A stretch of DNA of 59,156 nucleotides from Clostridia bacterium (GTDB lineage: Bacteria; Bacillota; Clostridia; Oscillospirales; Acutalibacteraceae), in NCBI GenBank assembly GCA_017474125.1, contig JAFVIF010000030.1, positions 1 through 59,156 of the forward strand, in the 5' to 3' direction. Of the stretch, positions 7,266 through 15,814 are shown in pieces (the stretch's first letter is position 1; each line of letters opens with the position of its first letter). The notes below the pieces were generated by a model that did not search any database, was not told the DNA's origin, and was given only the letters and a program-made list of their open reading frames with translations. Both the position numbers and the translations under genes were made by a program.

Positions 7266-9254
7266 TTATAAAAGTTTCAAAACCTCTTCTTCACTTAAAA
7301 CGGGGACAGAAAGGCTTTTGGCTTTTGTTAGCTTGCTGCCTGCATTTTCTCCGCAAATAAGCAGGTCTGTTTTCGATGAAACAGAGCCCGAAACCTTTGC
7401 CCCGAGCTTTGTAAGCTTATCGGTAAGCTCATCTCTTGTAAAGCTTTCGAGAGTTCCTGTGATAACAATTTTTTTACCAAAGAAAAATGAGCTTTCATCT
7501 CCGCTTGCTTCGATTTCTTTAAAGGTTAAATAGTCGCAAACAGCTATAAATTCTTCTAAATTGCTTTGATTACTAAACCAGTTATACAGGTTATTGTTCA
7601 TAATATCCCCCAAGCCTTCAATTTCAGTGAAATCGTAATTTTGCTCAACGGCTTTTAAGAATTCCTGAACGTTGCCGGAAAAATTATCTTCAATAAGCTT
7701 TGCTGCGCTTTTGCCAATTAAGTCAATATTCATGGCAACCAAAAGGTTTGAAAGGGAAGTGGATTTAGCCGCTTCTATAGCCGCAACTAAATTATCAAAG
7801 GATTTTTGTCCAAAGCCTTCAAGGGCAACGATTTCTTTTTCGTAATCGGAAAGCGAAAAAATGTCACGCAATCTTAACAGCCAACCGTGTTTAATAAACT
7901 TCTCAATGGTTTGTTCGGATAAGCCGTCAATATTAAGCGCCGGCTTGCTGACAAAATGTGTGAATTTTTTAATGTTTTTTCCTGCGCAGTTCGTATTTTT
8001 ACAATACAAAACTTCTACGGTGCGGTTGTTGTTTTCGGTTGTCGATACGGTAGTGTTACCTGAACAAACGGGACAAACTAAGGGATATTTGAGAATATAT
8101 TCCTTTCTGTTTTCTGCATCAAGGTTTTTTTCTACGTGGGGAATAATCATATTGCGTTTTGAAACCATAATTCTGTCGTTTGGCAAAAGCTTTAAATCCT
8201 TAACAAAGGTCATGTTATGAAGGGAAGCTCGTTCAACAACAGTATTATCAATTTCTACCGCACTAAAGTGTGCTATGGGAGTTAACTGTCCTGTTCGCGA
8301 AATACTCCACTCAATTTCCATTAATTTGGTTTCAAAATGAGGATCACCGAATTTGAAGGCAATACCGTCCTTGAAGTGATGCGCAGTTCTGCCAAGTCCT
8401 GCGGAATAAACGGCGTCATCATAAAAGAAGACGATACCGTCTATAGGTAATCCCATTTTGCCGGCAGTAGCCTTTAAGCTGTAAATACTTTCGGTGATAT
8501 ATTTTGTGTCTGAGTCGGTTGATAGATTAATTGATGGAATTCGTGTAAAGCCGAATTCCTTAAGCTTATCAATTTTGGCGGTGCGCGAAACTACATCCTC
8601 AAGTCCCTCTAAAACGTTAAAAGGCATAAAGCATACGTTTCGTTCTTTACAAACTGCGGAATCGAGCTGTCTTACAGAGCCTGCCGCCAAATTTCTTGGA
8701 GTTGAATATTTTTCCTCATCGTTTTCAATTTTTTCGTTTATAGCATCAAATGTAGCAATGTCGATATACGCTTCACCGGTTACTCTGAGCAGACCCTTAT
8801 AAGGAATATTTCTTGGGATATTTTTAAATACCTTGGCATTATGAGTAATAATTTCACCGACGGTACCGTCGCCGCGAGTTGATGCTTCGGTTAAAATGCC
8901 GTTTTCAAATAATAGTTCAACGGTAAGTCCGTCGATTTTCAGAGCAAGATATCCTTCGTTGGCTTTTACCATATTTACTATATCGGAAGGGTCTTTAGTT
9001 TTAGCAAGACTTAATAGCGGTATTTTATGTGTTACCTTTGGAAGCTCTCCCAAAACCTCGTAACCTACGCGTTGCGTGGGGGACGTTGCAAGAATTACGC
9101 CGCATTCTTTCTCAAGAGCCGAAAGCTCATCAAAAAGCTCGTCGTACTGAGCATCGGAAAGGGTGGGAGTGAAACCGTTGTAGTATTCATCGGCGCATTT
9201 ATTGAGAAAATCAACCAGATATTTGATTCTGCTTATCTTTTCTTCATTCGTCAT
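7266..9254 (-). CDS. ligA: NAD-dependent DNA ligase
   Basis: Seals nicks in DNA using NAD. Domains in order: N-terminal Ia domain (YYNGFTPTLSDAQYDELFDEL), adenylation domain with the catalytic Lys106 in LKIDGLTVEL followed by STRGDGTVGE and RNLAAGSVRQLD, OB fold, a four-cysteine zinc finger (CPVC ... CKNTNC), helix-hairpin-helix repeats (NLLVAMNIDLIGKSAAKLI) and a C-terminal BRCT domain (KKIVITGTLESFTRDEL, DLLICGENAGSKL). Length 662 is normal. Its ATG overlaps the stop of the AraC gene in ATGA, so translation is coupled. The sequence departs from the usual LigA in places, for example ALKIDGLTVELLFENG, so a second, more standard copy elsewhere in the genome is possible. Confidence 0.95.
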   Translation of the reverse strand: MTNEEKISRIKYLVDFLNKCADEYYNGFTPTLSDAQYDELFDELSALEKECGVILATSPTQRVGYEVLGELPKVTHKIPLLSLAKTKDPSDIVNMVKANEGYLALKIDGLTVELLFENGILTEASTRGDGTVGEIITHNAKVFKNIPRNIPYKGLLRVTGEAYIDIATFDAINEKIENDEEKYSTPRNLAAGSVRQLDSAVCKERNVCFMPFNVLEGLEDVVSRTAKIDKLKEFGFTRIPSINLSTDSDTKYITESIYSLKATAGKMGLPIDGIVFFYDDAVYSAGLGRTAHHFKDGIAFKFGDPHFETKLMEIEWSISRTGQLTPIAHFSAVEIDNTVVERASLHNMTFVKDLKLLPNDRIMVSKRNMIIPHVEKNLDAENRKEYILKYPLVCPVCSGNTTVSTTENNNRTVEVLYCKNTNCAGKNIKKFTHFVSKPALNIDGLSEQTIEKFIKHGWLLRLRDIFSLSDYEKEIVALEGFGQKSFDNLVAAIEAAKSTSLSNLLVAMNIDLIGKSAAKLIEDNFSGNVQEFLKAVEQNYDFTEIEGLGDIMNNNLYNWFSNQSNLEEFIAVCDYLTFKEIEASGDESSFFFGKKIVITGTLESFTRDELTDKLTKLGAKVSGSVSSKTDLLICGENAGSKLTKAKSLSVPVLSEEEVLKLL

Positions 9255-10159
9255 AACGTGTTCTCCTGTCTTAAAATGGATGTTTTGTATTTTTTTGGAG
9301 TTTGACCTGTGTATTTTTTAAACGCTCTGTTAAAATTGGGACAGTTGTTGAAGCCGCATTTTAACGCTATTGAAATAATTGAATCGTTGGGATATTCAAT
9401 AAGTAACTGTGTAGCGAGAATAATTCTCTTTTCGCCTATGTAATCCCATAGCTTAACTCCTGTTTGCTCTCGGAAAATATTGGAAAAATAGTTAGGACTT
9501 AATTCTGCAACCGCTGAAATTTTTTCAAGTGTAAGTTCTTCATTTAAATGGGAATCAATATAATCAATGGCTTTTTTTAAAATCTTGTAATTTTTCGAAT
9601 AAGCATCAACCGGCGACATAATTTCGCTGATTGTATGATAATTTGTGTCGCGAGCGATAGTTAAAAGTATAGCTGCGCTGTATTGCAGAATTTCCATTTC
9701 ATAACCCGGCTGTTTAACGGTGAAAACATCTGCTATTCTCAGTAGCTCCTCCTTTAAAACCTTGGCAACGGGGTTGTTCATAGCAATAATGTTTTTAAAA
9801 CCCTTTGAATGCTTTGAGAAAAAACTGTACTCATCAAAAATGGGGCAGGTGGGCAGCATCTCTCCGAAAGACGACGGATCGATTTGAAGACATAGAAAAA
9901 CAGCGTTGCTGTCAGCACTGATTATTTCGGTACTGTCTTCACTGGAAAAAATTAATATGTCACCGTCACTTACGTCATAATTATTTTTAGTGGTTGTGAA
10001 TGAACAGCGCGGAGATTGCATAAGCCAAATTTCAAAATAAGGGTATTTTGCGCTTACTGAAATGTTTTCACCGGCAAAAACACTTTTGCTGGTCAGCTTA
10101 AGCGCGATGTCGTTGTTGTGATTGTAAATAAATTCATCAAAAACTTTGATTTGATACAT
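9251..10159 (-). CDS. AraC-family transcriptional regulator
   Basis: A 302-residue regulator. Residues 1-160 look like an AraC-type sensor (cupin-like) domain, with ISVSAKYPYFEIWLMQSPRC and VSDGDILIFSS typical of the sugar-sensing barrel. The last 100 residues are the double helix-turn-helix domain: LEKISAVAELSPNYFSNIF and IISIALKCGFNNCPNFNRAF, ending TGQTPKKYK. CAGGAG precedes ATG. The gene points away from the eight-gene transporter operon across a 373-nt gap, which suggests it controls that operon in response to a sugar; this is inference. Its four-base overlap with ligA downstream is unexpected. Confidence 0.92.
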   Translation of the reverse strand: MYQIKVFDEFIYNHNNDIALKLTSKSVFAGENISVSAKYPYFEIWLMQSPRCSFTTTKNNYDVSDGDILIFSSEDSTEIISADSNAVFLCLQIDPSSFGEMLPTCPIFDEYSFFSKHSKGFKNIIAMNNPVAKVLKEELLRIADVFTVKQPGYEMEILQYSAAILLTIARDTNYHTISEIMSPVDAYSKNYKILKKAIDYIDSHLNEELTLEKISAVAELSPNYFSNIFREQTGVKLWDYIGEKRIILATQLLIEYPNDSIISIALKCGFNNCPNFNRAFKKYTGQTPKKYKTSILRQENTL

Positions 10160-10532
10160 AAAAACTCCTGAATTTCACTAAAAATTGTATGAATGATAAA
10201 ATTTTAAAATATTTTATGATTTGTTTGTGCCGTGATTTGGCTATTTTTCTGTTGGCATTGTGCAATTTTGCTATCAAAATCCATTAAAATTATACTATTC
10301 ATTCATTAAATTGTCAATTAAATTAACAAAACCTACAAATCAAATTAATAAATTCGTAATATTTTTTATAAAATTCAGTATATATTTGTAGATTTATTTG
10401 CCAAAACATAGTATTCTATATAAGAACTATTCTGCATTATTGGGTCTATTTATGCATTTTTCGACTTTTTGTGTTAAATTTGCTTAAAACCATTTGCGCG
10501 GATTTGTTCTAAATCACTAATTGGAGTATGAT
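10160..10532. promoter_or_regulatory. AT-rich divergent control region between the AraC gene and the transporter operon
   Basis: No gene fits in this stretch. It holds two direct copies of TTTKGCTAT (10236-10244 and 10266-10274, 30 nt apart), a pattern close to the direct repeats upstream of the surface-protein operon near 34.0 kb (CAATTTGCTA on the minus strand). A weak promoter candidate for the plus strand is TTGCCA (10398-10403) with TATAAG (10419-10424), 15 nt apart; the short spacer would suit activator dependence. Assignment to the AraC protein is inference. Confidence 0.35.
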
Positions 10533-10907
10533 ATGCGTTTTATATTTAATGTAATAGTAGTATTTGCTTTTTCTTTATTATTAATATTTACTCTTGCTGC
10601 TTGCGGTAACAAGACTGAAGACGGCGGCAATTCTTCTGTGCCGAGTGAAGCTCCGTCGTCATCGGTAACTTCCGGCTCAACCGATGATGATAACGCTCTC
10701 GACGCTGACGATATTTTCGGTACCGACAGTTCTTCCTCAAGCTCTTCTGACGGCTCTGATGCTTCCGACGGTAGCGAATCATCCGATTCGTCCAATTCTT
10801 CCGATACTTCTTCCGATGCTTCCGACGCCTCTTCGGGTGATCAGCAGGATAATAATTCTTCGGGTATCGATTACGATGATCCAAGCATATGGACCGATCC
10901 CGTTTAA
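10533..10907 (+). CDS. Small Ser/Asp-rich lipoprotein, first gene of the transporter operon
   Basis: The protein is 124 residues. A hydrophobic signal peptide ends in the lipobox LAAC, giving lipid attachment at Cys near residue 22. Almost all of the rest is Ser, Asp, Gly and Ala with no predicted fold, resembling the flexible stalks that carry surface proteins through the wall. Only the last dozen residues (IDYDDPSIWTDPV) look sequence-specific, with two aromatic residues. The start at the ATG preceded by TTGGAG is chosen over a TTG 12 nt earlier that is itself part of the ribosome binding site. I do not recognise a family. It may hold the non-lipidated binding protein next to the membrane or wall; that is inference from position. 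Confidence 0.75.
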   Translation: MRFIFNVIVVFAFSLLLIFTLAACGNKTEDGGNSSVPSEAPSSSVTSGSTDDDNALDADDIFGTDSSSSSSSDGSDASDGSESSDSSNSSDTSSDASDASSGDQQDNNSSGIDYDDPSIWTDPV

Positions 10908-10986
10908 TACGGTACAATTAATTATTTGCTAATATTTACAGCTTTTGCTGTGTTAAGATATTAAATCTATATACGAGGGTGGCAAA

Positions 10987-13932
10987 ATGAAAAAGAAAAC
11001 ACTAAGAATGTTAGCCTGGCTGTTAGCAATTGTTATGATGTTTTCCGCGGCTTCTGTTTCTGTAATGGCAGCTCCGGAGGATAATCAAAACTCTGCTTCG
11101 GCTTCCGATTCGACAGCCGCAACCGATACGGTTGATAAGCTTGTTGAAGGCTCCGGTTCTGACTACGTTTCGTATCAGAATTCAAATGCCGGCGTTCCTG
11201 CTGCAAAGGAGGATATAGCAATTCCTGCTATTAATTATACCTCCGAAAACGGCAGTGGCGTTAAGGTTGGAGAAAAGTTCGGAAAAAAAGATGTGCTCTT
11301 ATGGGAAAGCCGTAACGGCAGTGTAACCTACACTTTTGATATTCCCGAAGAAGCTGTATACAACATTGAGTTTGAATACGGTCTTCTTGATTCCTCGGAG
11401 CGCGACCTTGATTTCGGTATTCAAATTGATGGAAAATTCCCGTTTGACGAAGCTTCTGCTCTTGAACTTCCCAGAATGTGGATGGATGCAACTGATTTCC
11501 GTACCGATGACGTTGGTAACCAGTTTGCTCCCGAACAGATTTCCTACGAAGGCTATGTTACCAAGGCTGCTTTTGATGCATCGGGTGCTTCTGTTTATCC
11601 TATGGAATTTAAGTTTACCAAGGGTACTCACACCGTAACCATTTTGAATAACGATTCCGAATCAATCGCTATATCTAAGGTCTGTCTTGCTGTTCCGGAG
11701 TCCAGTGCACCTACATACGCTGAGGTTTCGGCACAATATAAGGCTAACGGTTATAAGAGCGTTGCTGCAGAGCCCATTGTAATTGAAGGCGAAAGAGCTG
11801 ATATTAAGAGCACTCGTTCCTTGGTTCCTTATGCAGATAACTCTTCCAATCTTGTAACTCCTTCCAGTCCTACCTTGTCACAGATTAATTACATCGGTGG
11901 CGTAAACTGGGAAATGCCTAATCAGGAAATTGTATGGAATATCAACGTACCTGCGGACGGTCTTTATAATTTAGGCATTTTGTTCAAGCAGGACCTTGTT
12001 GTTAACGGTTTCTCATATCGTCATCTTCGTATTGATGGCGAAACTCCCTTCAAGGAGTGCGCAACTCTTCAGTTTAACTACAAAACAGGTTGGCAAACCT
12101 TTGAATTCGGTAACGGCGAAGAGCTTTATGATTTCTATCTTACCAAAGGTACTCATACTCTTTCTCTTACCGGTACTATGGGCAATCTTGCTTCCTCGTA
12201 TTATAAATTAAAGAATATTACCTCTGAAATCGGTAGCTTCTATATTGAAGTTGTAATGATTACCAGTGAATCTCCCGATAGAAATCGTGACTACGAGCTT
12301 TTCAGAACCGTTCCTGATTTTGAAAACCGTCTTTTAAATTTCTCTACCGAGCTCACTTCTCTCGTTGATGAAATGAAACGACTTTCAGGTGAAAAGGGAA
12401 GCAGTTACATTGCAGCCATCAATAATATGGTTCGTGTTATTGATTCTATGAGAAAGGAAAAGTACGAATCGCATCTTTACGTATCTGACTTCTATACTCA
12501 GTACACCACCTTGAGCTCTTGGTTATATGAAATGCAGGCAATGTCGGTTTCTATCGACCAAATGCAAATTATTCCTGCCGGTTCGGAGTTCAAGTTTAAG
12601 GAGTCAAACTTCTTTGCTAACCTTTCCTTCGGATGCCGCAGATTCCTCGCTTCCTTCGATGAGTCTTACAGCCGTGTATCTGTTTTAAAGGGCGGCGCCA
12701 AAACTATCAAGATTTGGGTTAACTGGGGCCGTGATCAGGCTCAGGTTCTTAACAATCTTATAAACGAGTCTTTTGTTCCTTATGCTGAAAAGGAACTTGG
12801 CTATTCAGTAAGTGTAAATCTTGAGCTTGTTAATGCCGATATTATTAAAGGTATGCTCTCGGGCAATGCTCCTGACCTATCGTTACATCTTGCCCGTTCT
12901 ACACCTGTTAACCTTGCGCTTCGTGGCGCACTCGTTGATCTTACTCAGTTCCCGGATTATAAGGATATTCTTCCTCGTTTCGGTAGTACCGCTTCTATTC
13001 CTTACGAATATAACGGTGGTGTTTACGCACTTCCAGATCAGCAGTCATTCTATATGATGTTCTACCGTCATGATATTTTTGAACAGTTAGGAATTGATGT
13101 TCCTCAAACCTGGGATGAGTACCTTGCTGTTACTGCAGTTCTTCAGCGTAACAATATGAACTCTTATTTACCCTACACTAAGATAAGTAATGCCGCTACC
13201 GTTAACACCGGTGTTGGCGGTCTGAATCTTTTCTGTTCTGTTCTTATGCAGCATGGTGAAGACGGTCAGCTTTATAACGCTGAGAGAAACCGCTGTATGA
13301 TGGATTCTCCCACATCTTTGCAGGCATTTACTTATTGGACTGATATGTACACTAAGTATAAGATTCCTACCGAAGCAAGCTTCTATAACCGTTTCCGTGT
13401 AGGTACTATGCCTCTTGGTATTATGGCTTATACTCAGTATACCACTCTTGCAGAAGCTGCTCCTGAAATTGCCGGTCGTTGGAGTATTGCTCTTATCCCC
13501 GGTGTAAAGGATGAAAACGGTAATATTAACCGAACCATTTCCGGTTCCGGTACAGGCTGTTCAATTCTTGCTACCTCTAAGAATCAAACCGAGGCTTGGA
13601 CATTCCTTAAGTGGTGGACTTCCGCAGAGGTTCAATCTCGTTATAACACCAACGTTGAATCTTTGATTGGTACTATTTCTCGTATTACAACCGCCAACCT
13701 TAAAGCATTTGAGGATATGGCATGGGAGCGCGATGACCTTAAGATTCTTCTCGCACAGCGTGATTGGATTGTTGAGGTTCCTGAGGTTCCCGGTAGTTAC
13801 TACGTATCTCGTTCAGTTGACCAGGCTTTCTGGAGCGTTGTTAATAAGGATAGCACTCCTAAGGATTCGCTTACTAAGTGGACTCTTGAAGCTAACAACG
13901 AAATTAAACGTAAGATTGCTGAATACAGCTGA
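10987..13932 (+). CDS. Extracellular solute-binding protein fused to two carbohydrate-binding-like domains
   Basis: The protein is 981 residues, more than twice a normal sugar-binding protein. A Sec signal peptide (1-29, cut near VMA-AP) lacks a lipobox cysteine. After a Ser/Asp-rich linker come two related beta-sandwich modules, about 75-235 and 262-420, each with a 'GxxxxTFxIPxxxxYNIxF' start and ending in TKGTHT (211-216 and 387-392). A helical section follows (445-530). From about 573 to the end is the family 1 type solute-binding domain (TIKIWVNWGRDQAQVLNNLI, APDLSLHLA, LGIDVPQTWDEYLAVTAVLQ, WTFLKWWTSAEVQSRY). It should capture an oligosaccharide outside the cell and pass it to the permeases that follow 19 nt later. 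How it stays at the surface is unclear, since there is no lipid anchor, sortase motif or C-terminal helix. Confidence 0.88.
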   Translation: MKKKTLRMLAWLLAIVMMFSAASVSVMAAPEDNQNSASASDSTAATDTVDKLVEGSGSDYVSYQNSNAGVPAAKEDIAIPAINYTSENGSGVKVGEKFGKKDVLLWESRNGSVTYTFDIPEEAVYNIEFEYGLLDSSERDLDFGIQIDGKFPFDEASALELPRMWMDATDFRTDDVGNQFAPEQISYEGYVTKAAFDASGASVYPMEFKFTKGTHTVTILNNDSESIAISKVCLAVPESSAPTYAEVSAQYKANGYKSVAAEPIVIEGERADIKSTRSLVPYADNSSNLVTPSSPTLSQINYIGGVNWEMPNQEIVWNINVPADGLYNLGILFKQDLVVNGFSYRHLRIDGETPFKECATLQFNYKTGWQTFEFGNGEELYDFYLTKGTHTLSLTGTMGNLASSYYKLKNITSEIGSFYIEVVMITSESPDRNRDYELFRTVPDFENRLLNFSTELTSLVDEMKRLSGEKGSSYIAAINNMVRVIDSMRKEKYESHLYVSDFYTQYTTLSSWLYEMQAMSVSIDQMQIIPAGSEFKFKESNFFANLSFGCRRFLASFDESYSRVSVLKGGAKTIKIWVNWGRDQAQVLNNLINESFVPYAEKELGYSVSVNLELVNADIIKGMLSGNAPDLSLHLARSTPVNLALRGALVDLTQFPDYKDILPRFGSTASIPYEYNGGVYALPDQQSFYMMFYRHDIFEQLGIDVPQTWDEYLAVTAVLQRNNMNSYLPYTKISNAATVNTGVGGLNLFCSVLMQHGEDGQLYNAERNRCMMDSPTSLQAFTYWTDMYTKYKIPTEASFYNRFRVGTMPLGIMAYTQYTTLAEAAPEIAGRWSIALIPGVKDENGNINRTISGSGTGCSILATSKNQTEAWTFLKWWTSAEVQSRYNTNVESLIGTISRITTANLKAFEDMAWERDDLKILLAQRDWIVEVPEVPGSYYVSRSVDQAFWSVVNKDSTPKDSLTKWTLEANNEIKRKIAEYS

Positions 13933-13951
13933 GAAAGGAGGAGCATAAATT

Positions 13952-14869
13952 ATGGCTAAGAAACCTAAGAAAATTGAAAGTAAACAAATGAGTTTCAAGG
14001 AAAGTGTTCCATATTACGTATTACTTGCTCCTTTCCTTTTGATGTTTATTTTGTTTACCGTTTTACCTATTCTTGCATCATTAGTCTTAAGCTTTTTCAA
14101 CTTTGATATGATTAAGACTCTTGATTTTAACGGCTTGGATAACTATGTTCGCCTTCTTGTTGGTGACGACATTTTTATGACAACCGTTAAAAATACTCTC
14201 GTATTTGCGGTAATTACGGGACCCGCAGGCTTCCTGCTTGCATTCGTTCTTGCTTGGTTCATTAACGAATTTTCTCCCTTTATAAGAACACTGCTTTCAT
14301 TTATGTTTTACTGTCCTTCTCTTGTAGGTAACGCTTACTTTATTTGGCAGGTTGCCTTTAGTAGTGACAGCTATGGTTACATAAACAGTGCTCTCCTTTC
14401 TATGGGATTTATTCAGGAGCCTATTTATTGGTTATCTAATGCAGAATATCTGCCTACGATTATTATTATTGTACAGCTGTGGCAAAGTATGGGTGTATCC
14501 TTCCTTTCTAACATTTCAGGTCTTCAAAACGTTAACGGCGAGCTTTACGAAGCAGGCGCTATTGACGGTATCAGAAGCCGTTGGCAGGAGCTTTGGTATA
14601 TAACTCTTCCCGCAATGCAGCATATGCTCCTTTTCAGTGCTGTTATGCAGATTGCAAGTGCATTCTCCGTTAGTGCTATTGCTGTTCAAATGGCAGGTTA
14701 TCCTTCCGTTAGCTATTGCGTTGATACCATCGTTTCCTACCTGTCCGACGTTGGTGGTACTCGTTATGAAATGGGTTACGCTTCCGCAATGTCTGTAATT
14801 CTGTTTATTATGATGGCGCTATCGCGTTCGTTAATTAAGAGGCTTATTAATAGCCTTGGAAATGATTAA
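13952..14869 (+). CDS. Sugar ABC transporter permease (MalF/LplB type), first pair
   Basis: The 305-residue membrane protein has six hydrophobic segments and the EAA loop near residue 198 (YEAGAIDGIRSRWQELWYIT), which docks the ATPase. The first segment follows VPYYVLLAPFLLMFILF, typical of MalF-like carbohydrate permeases. GAAAGGAGGAGC precedes ATG. It forms a heterodimer with the next gene product, 16 nt downstream. The cytoplasmic start is rich in Lys. Confidence 0.93.
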   Translation: MAKKPKKIESKQMSFKESVPYYVLLAPFLLMFILFTVLPILASLVLSFFNFDMIKTLDFNGLDNYVRLLVGDDIFMTTVKNTLVFAVITGPAGFLLAFVLAWFINEFSPFIRTLLSFMFYCPSLVGNAYFIWQVAFSSDSYGYINSALLSMGFIQEPIYWLSNAEYLPTIIIIVQLWQSMGVSFLSNISGLQNVNGELYEAGAIDGIRSRWQELWYITLPAMQHMLLFSAVMQIASAFSVSAIAVQMAGYPSVSYCVDTIVSYLSDVGGTRYEMGYASAMSVILFIMMALSRSLIKRLINSLGND

Positions 14870-14885
14870 AGGAGGGAGAATAAGA

Positions 14886-15800
14886 ATGTTTCGTGCTAAA
14901 GAATATAACTCGGCAGGTAAGCGAGTATTTATGAGAGTATCGAAAAAGAGTCAGGCTAAACGCTACACACGTTCTAAAGTCGGTAACTTTTTCTACATTT
15001 TGTTCTTAGTAGCATTCGGTGCTTTCTCGGTTCTTCCTCTCGTATACTCCATTGCTACTTCCTTTAAGCCCTTGGATGAGCTTATGATTTTCCCACCAAG
15101 CTTTTTGGTGCAGCGTCCTACTTTAGAAAACTATCTTGCTCTTCCCGGTTTGCTTTCTAACCTTCGTGTTCCGCTTTCAAGATACATATTTAACAGTCTT
15201 TTCGTTTCTGTTGTTTGTACCTTCCTTTACGTTGTTGTAGCTACCATGGCTGCCTTCGTACTTGCTCGAAGCGAAATTTACGGCAAAAAGGTTATCTTTA
15301 TGCTTGTACAGTTCGCGCTTCTCTTTAACGGTTATACCCTTGGTATTCCTCGTTATCTCATATATTCATATACAGGTATGATAGATACCTATTGGGTTAT
15401 GATCTTACCTCACATTGCTTCTACCATGGGTGTATTCCTTATGAAGCAGTATATGGAGGGCGCGCTACCGGTCGCGTTGTTGGAAGCAGCGCGAATAGAC
15501 GGAGCGGGGCCGTTCAGAATTTTCTGGCAGATTGTTCTGCCTATAGTTAAGCCTTGTTTGCTTACTCTTACGCTTTTCGGTTTCCGTGACGTATGGGCCG
15601 CTATTCCCGATGGTACCGTTTTCAGTGAAACACTTAAAACCTTACCTACTATTATGTCACAGATCACAGCAGGTGGTATTGCTCGTTCGGGTAGTGCCAT
15701 GGCAGTAACCGTAATTATGATGATTCCTCCTATTCTTGTATATATGATTTCTCAGAGTAGTATTAAGGAATCTATGAGTAGCGCCGGCATTAAAGGTTAA
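14886..15800 (+). CDS. Sugar ABC transporter permease (MalG type), first pair
   Basis: The 304-residue membrane protein has six segments and the EAA loop LEAARIDGAGPFRIFWQIVL, a good match to MalG-type permeases. The start at 14886 is chosen because AAAGGAGGG lies just before it; an in-frame ATG 30 nt earlier lies inside the previous gene and upstream of that site. The extended basic N-terminus (about 35 residues) before the first segment is longer than usual. It pairs with the preceding MalF-type subunit. Confidence 0.93.
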   Translation: MFRAKEYNSAGKRVFMRVSKKSQAKRYTRSKVGNFFYILFLVAFGAFSVLPLVYSIATSFKPLDELMIFPPSFLVQRPTLENYLALPGLLSNLRVPLSRYIFNSLFVSVVCTFLYVVVATMAAFVLARSEIYGKKVIFMLVQFALLFNGYTLGIPRYLIYSYTGMIDTYWVMILPHIASTMGVFLMKQYMEGALPVALLEAARIDGAGPFRIFWQIVLPIVKPCLLTLTLFGFRDVWAAIPDGTVFSETLKTLPTIMSQITAGGIARSGSAMAVTVIMMIPPILVYMISQSSIKESMSSAGIKG

Positions 15801-15814
15801 GGAGGATTTAATAA

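Noticed and set aside
10588-10917. Arg/His-rich frame antisense to the small lipoprotein gene
   Set aside because: It mirrors the TCN/GAN codons of the Ser/Asp stalk and has no other support.
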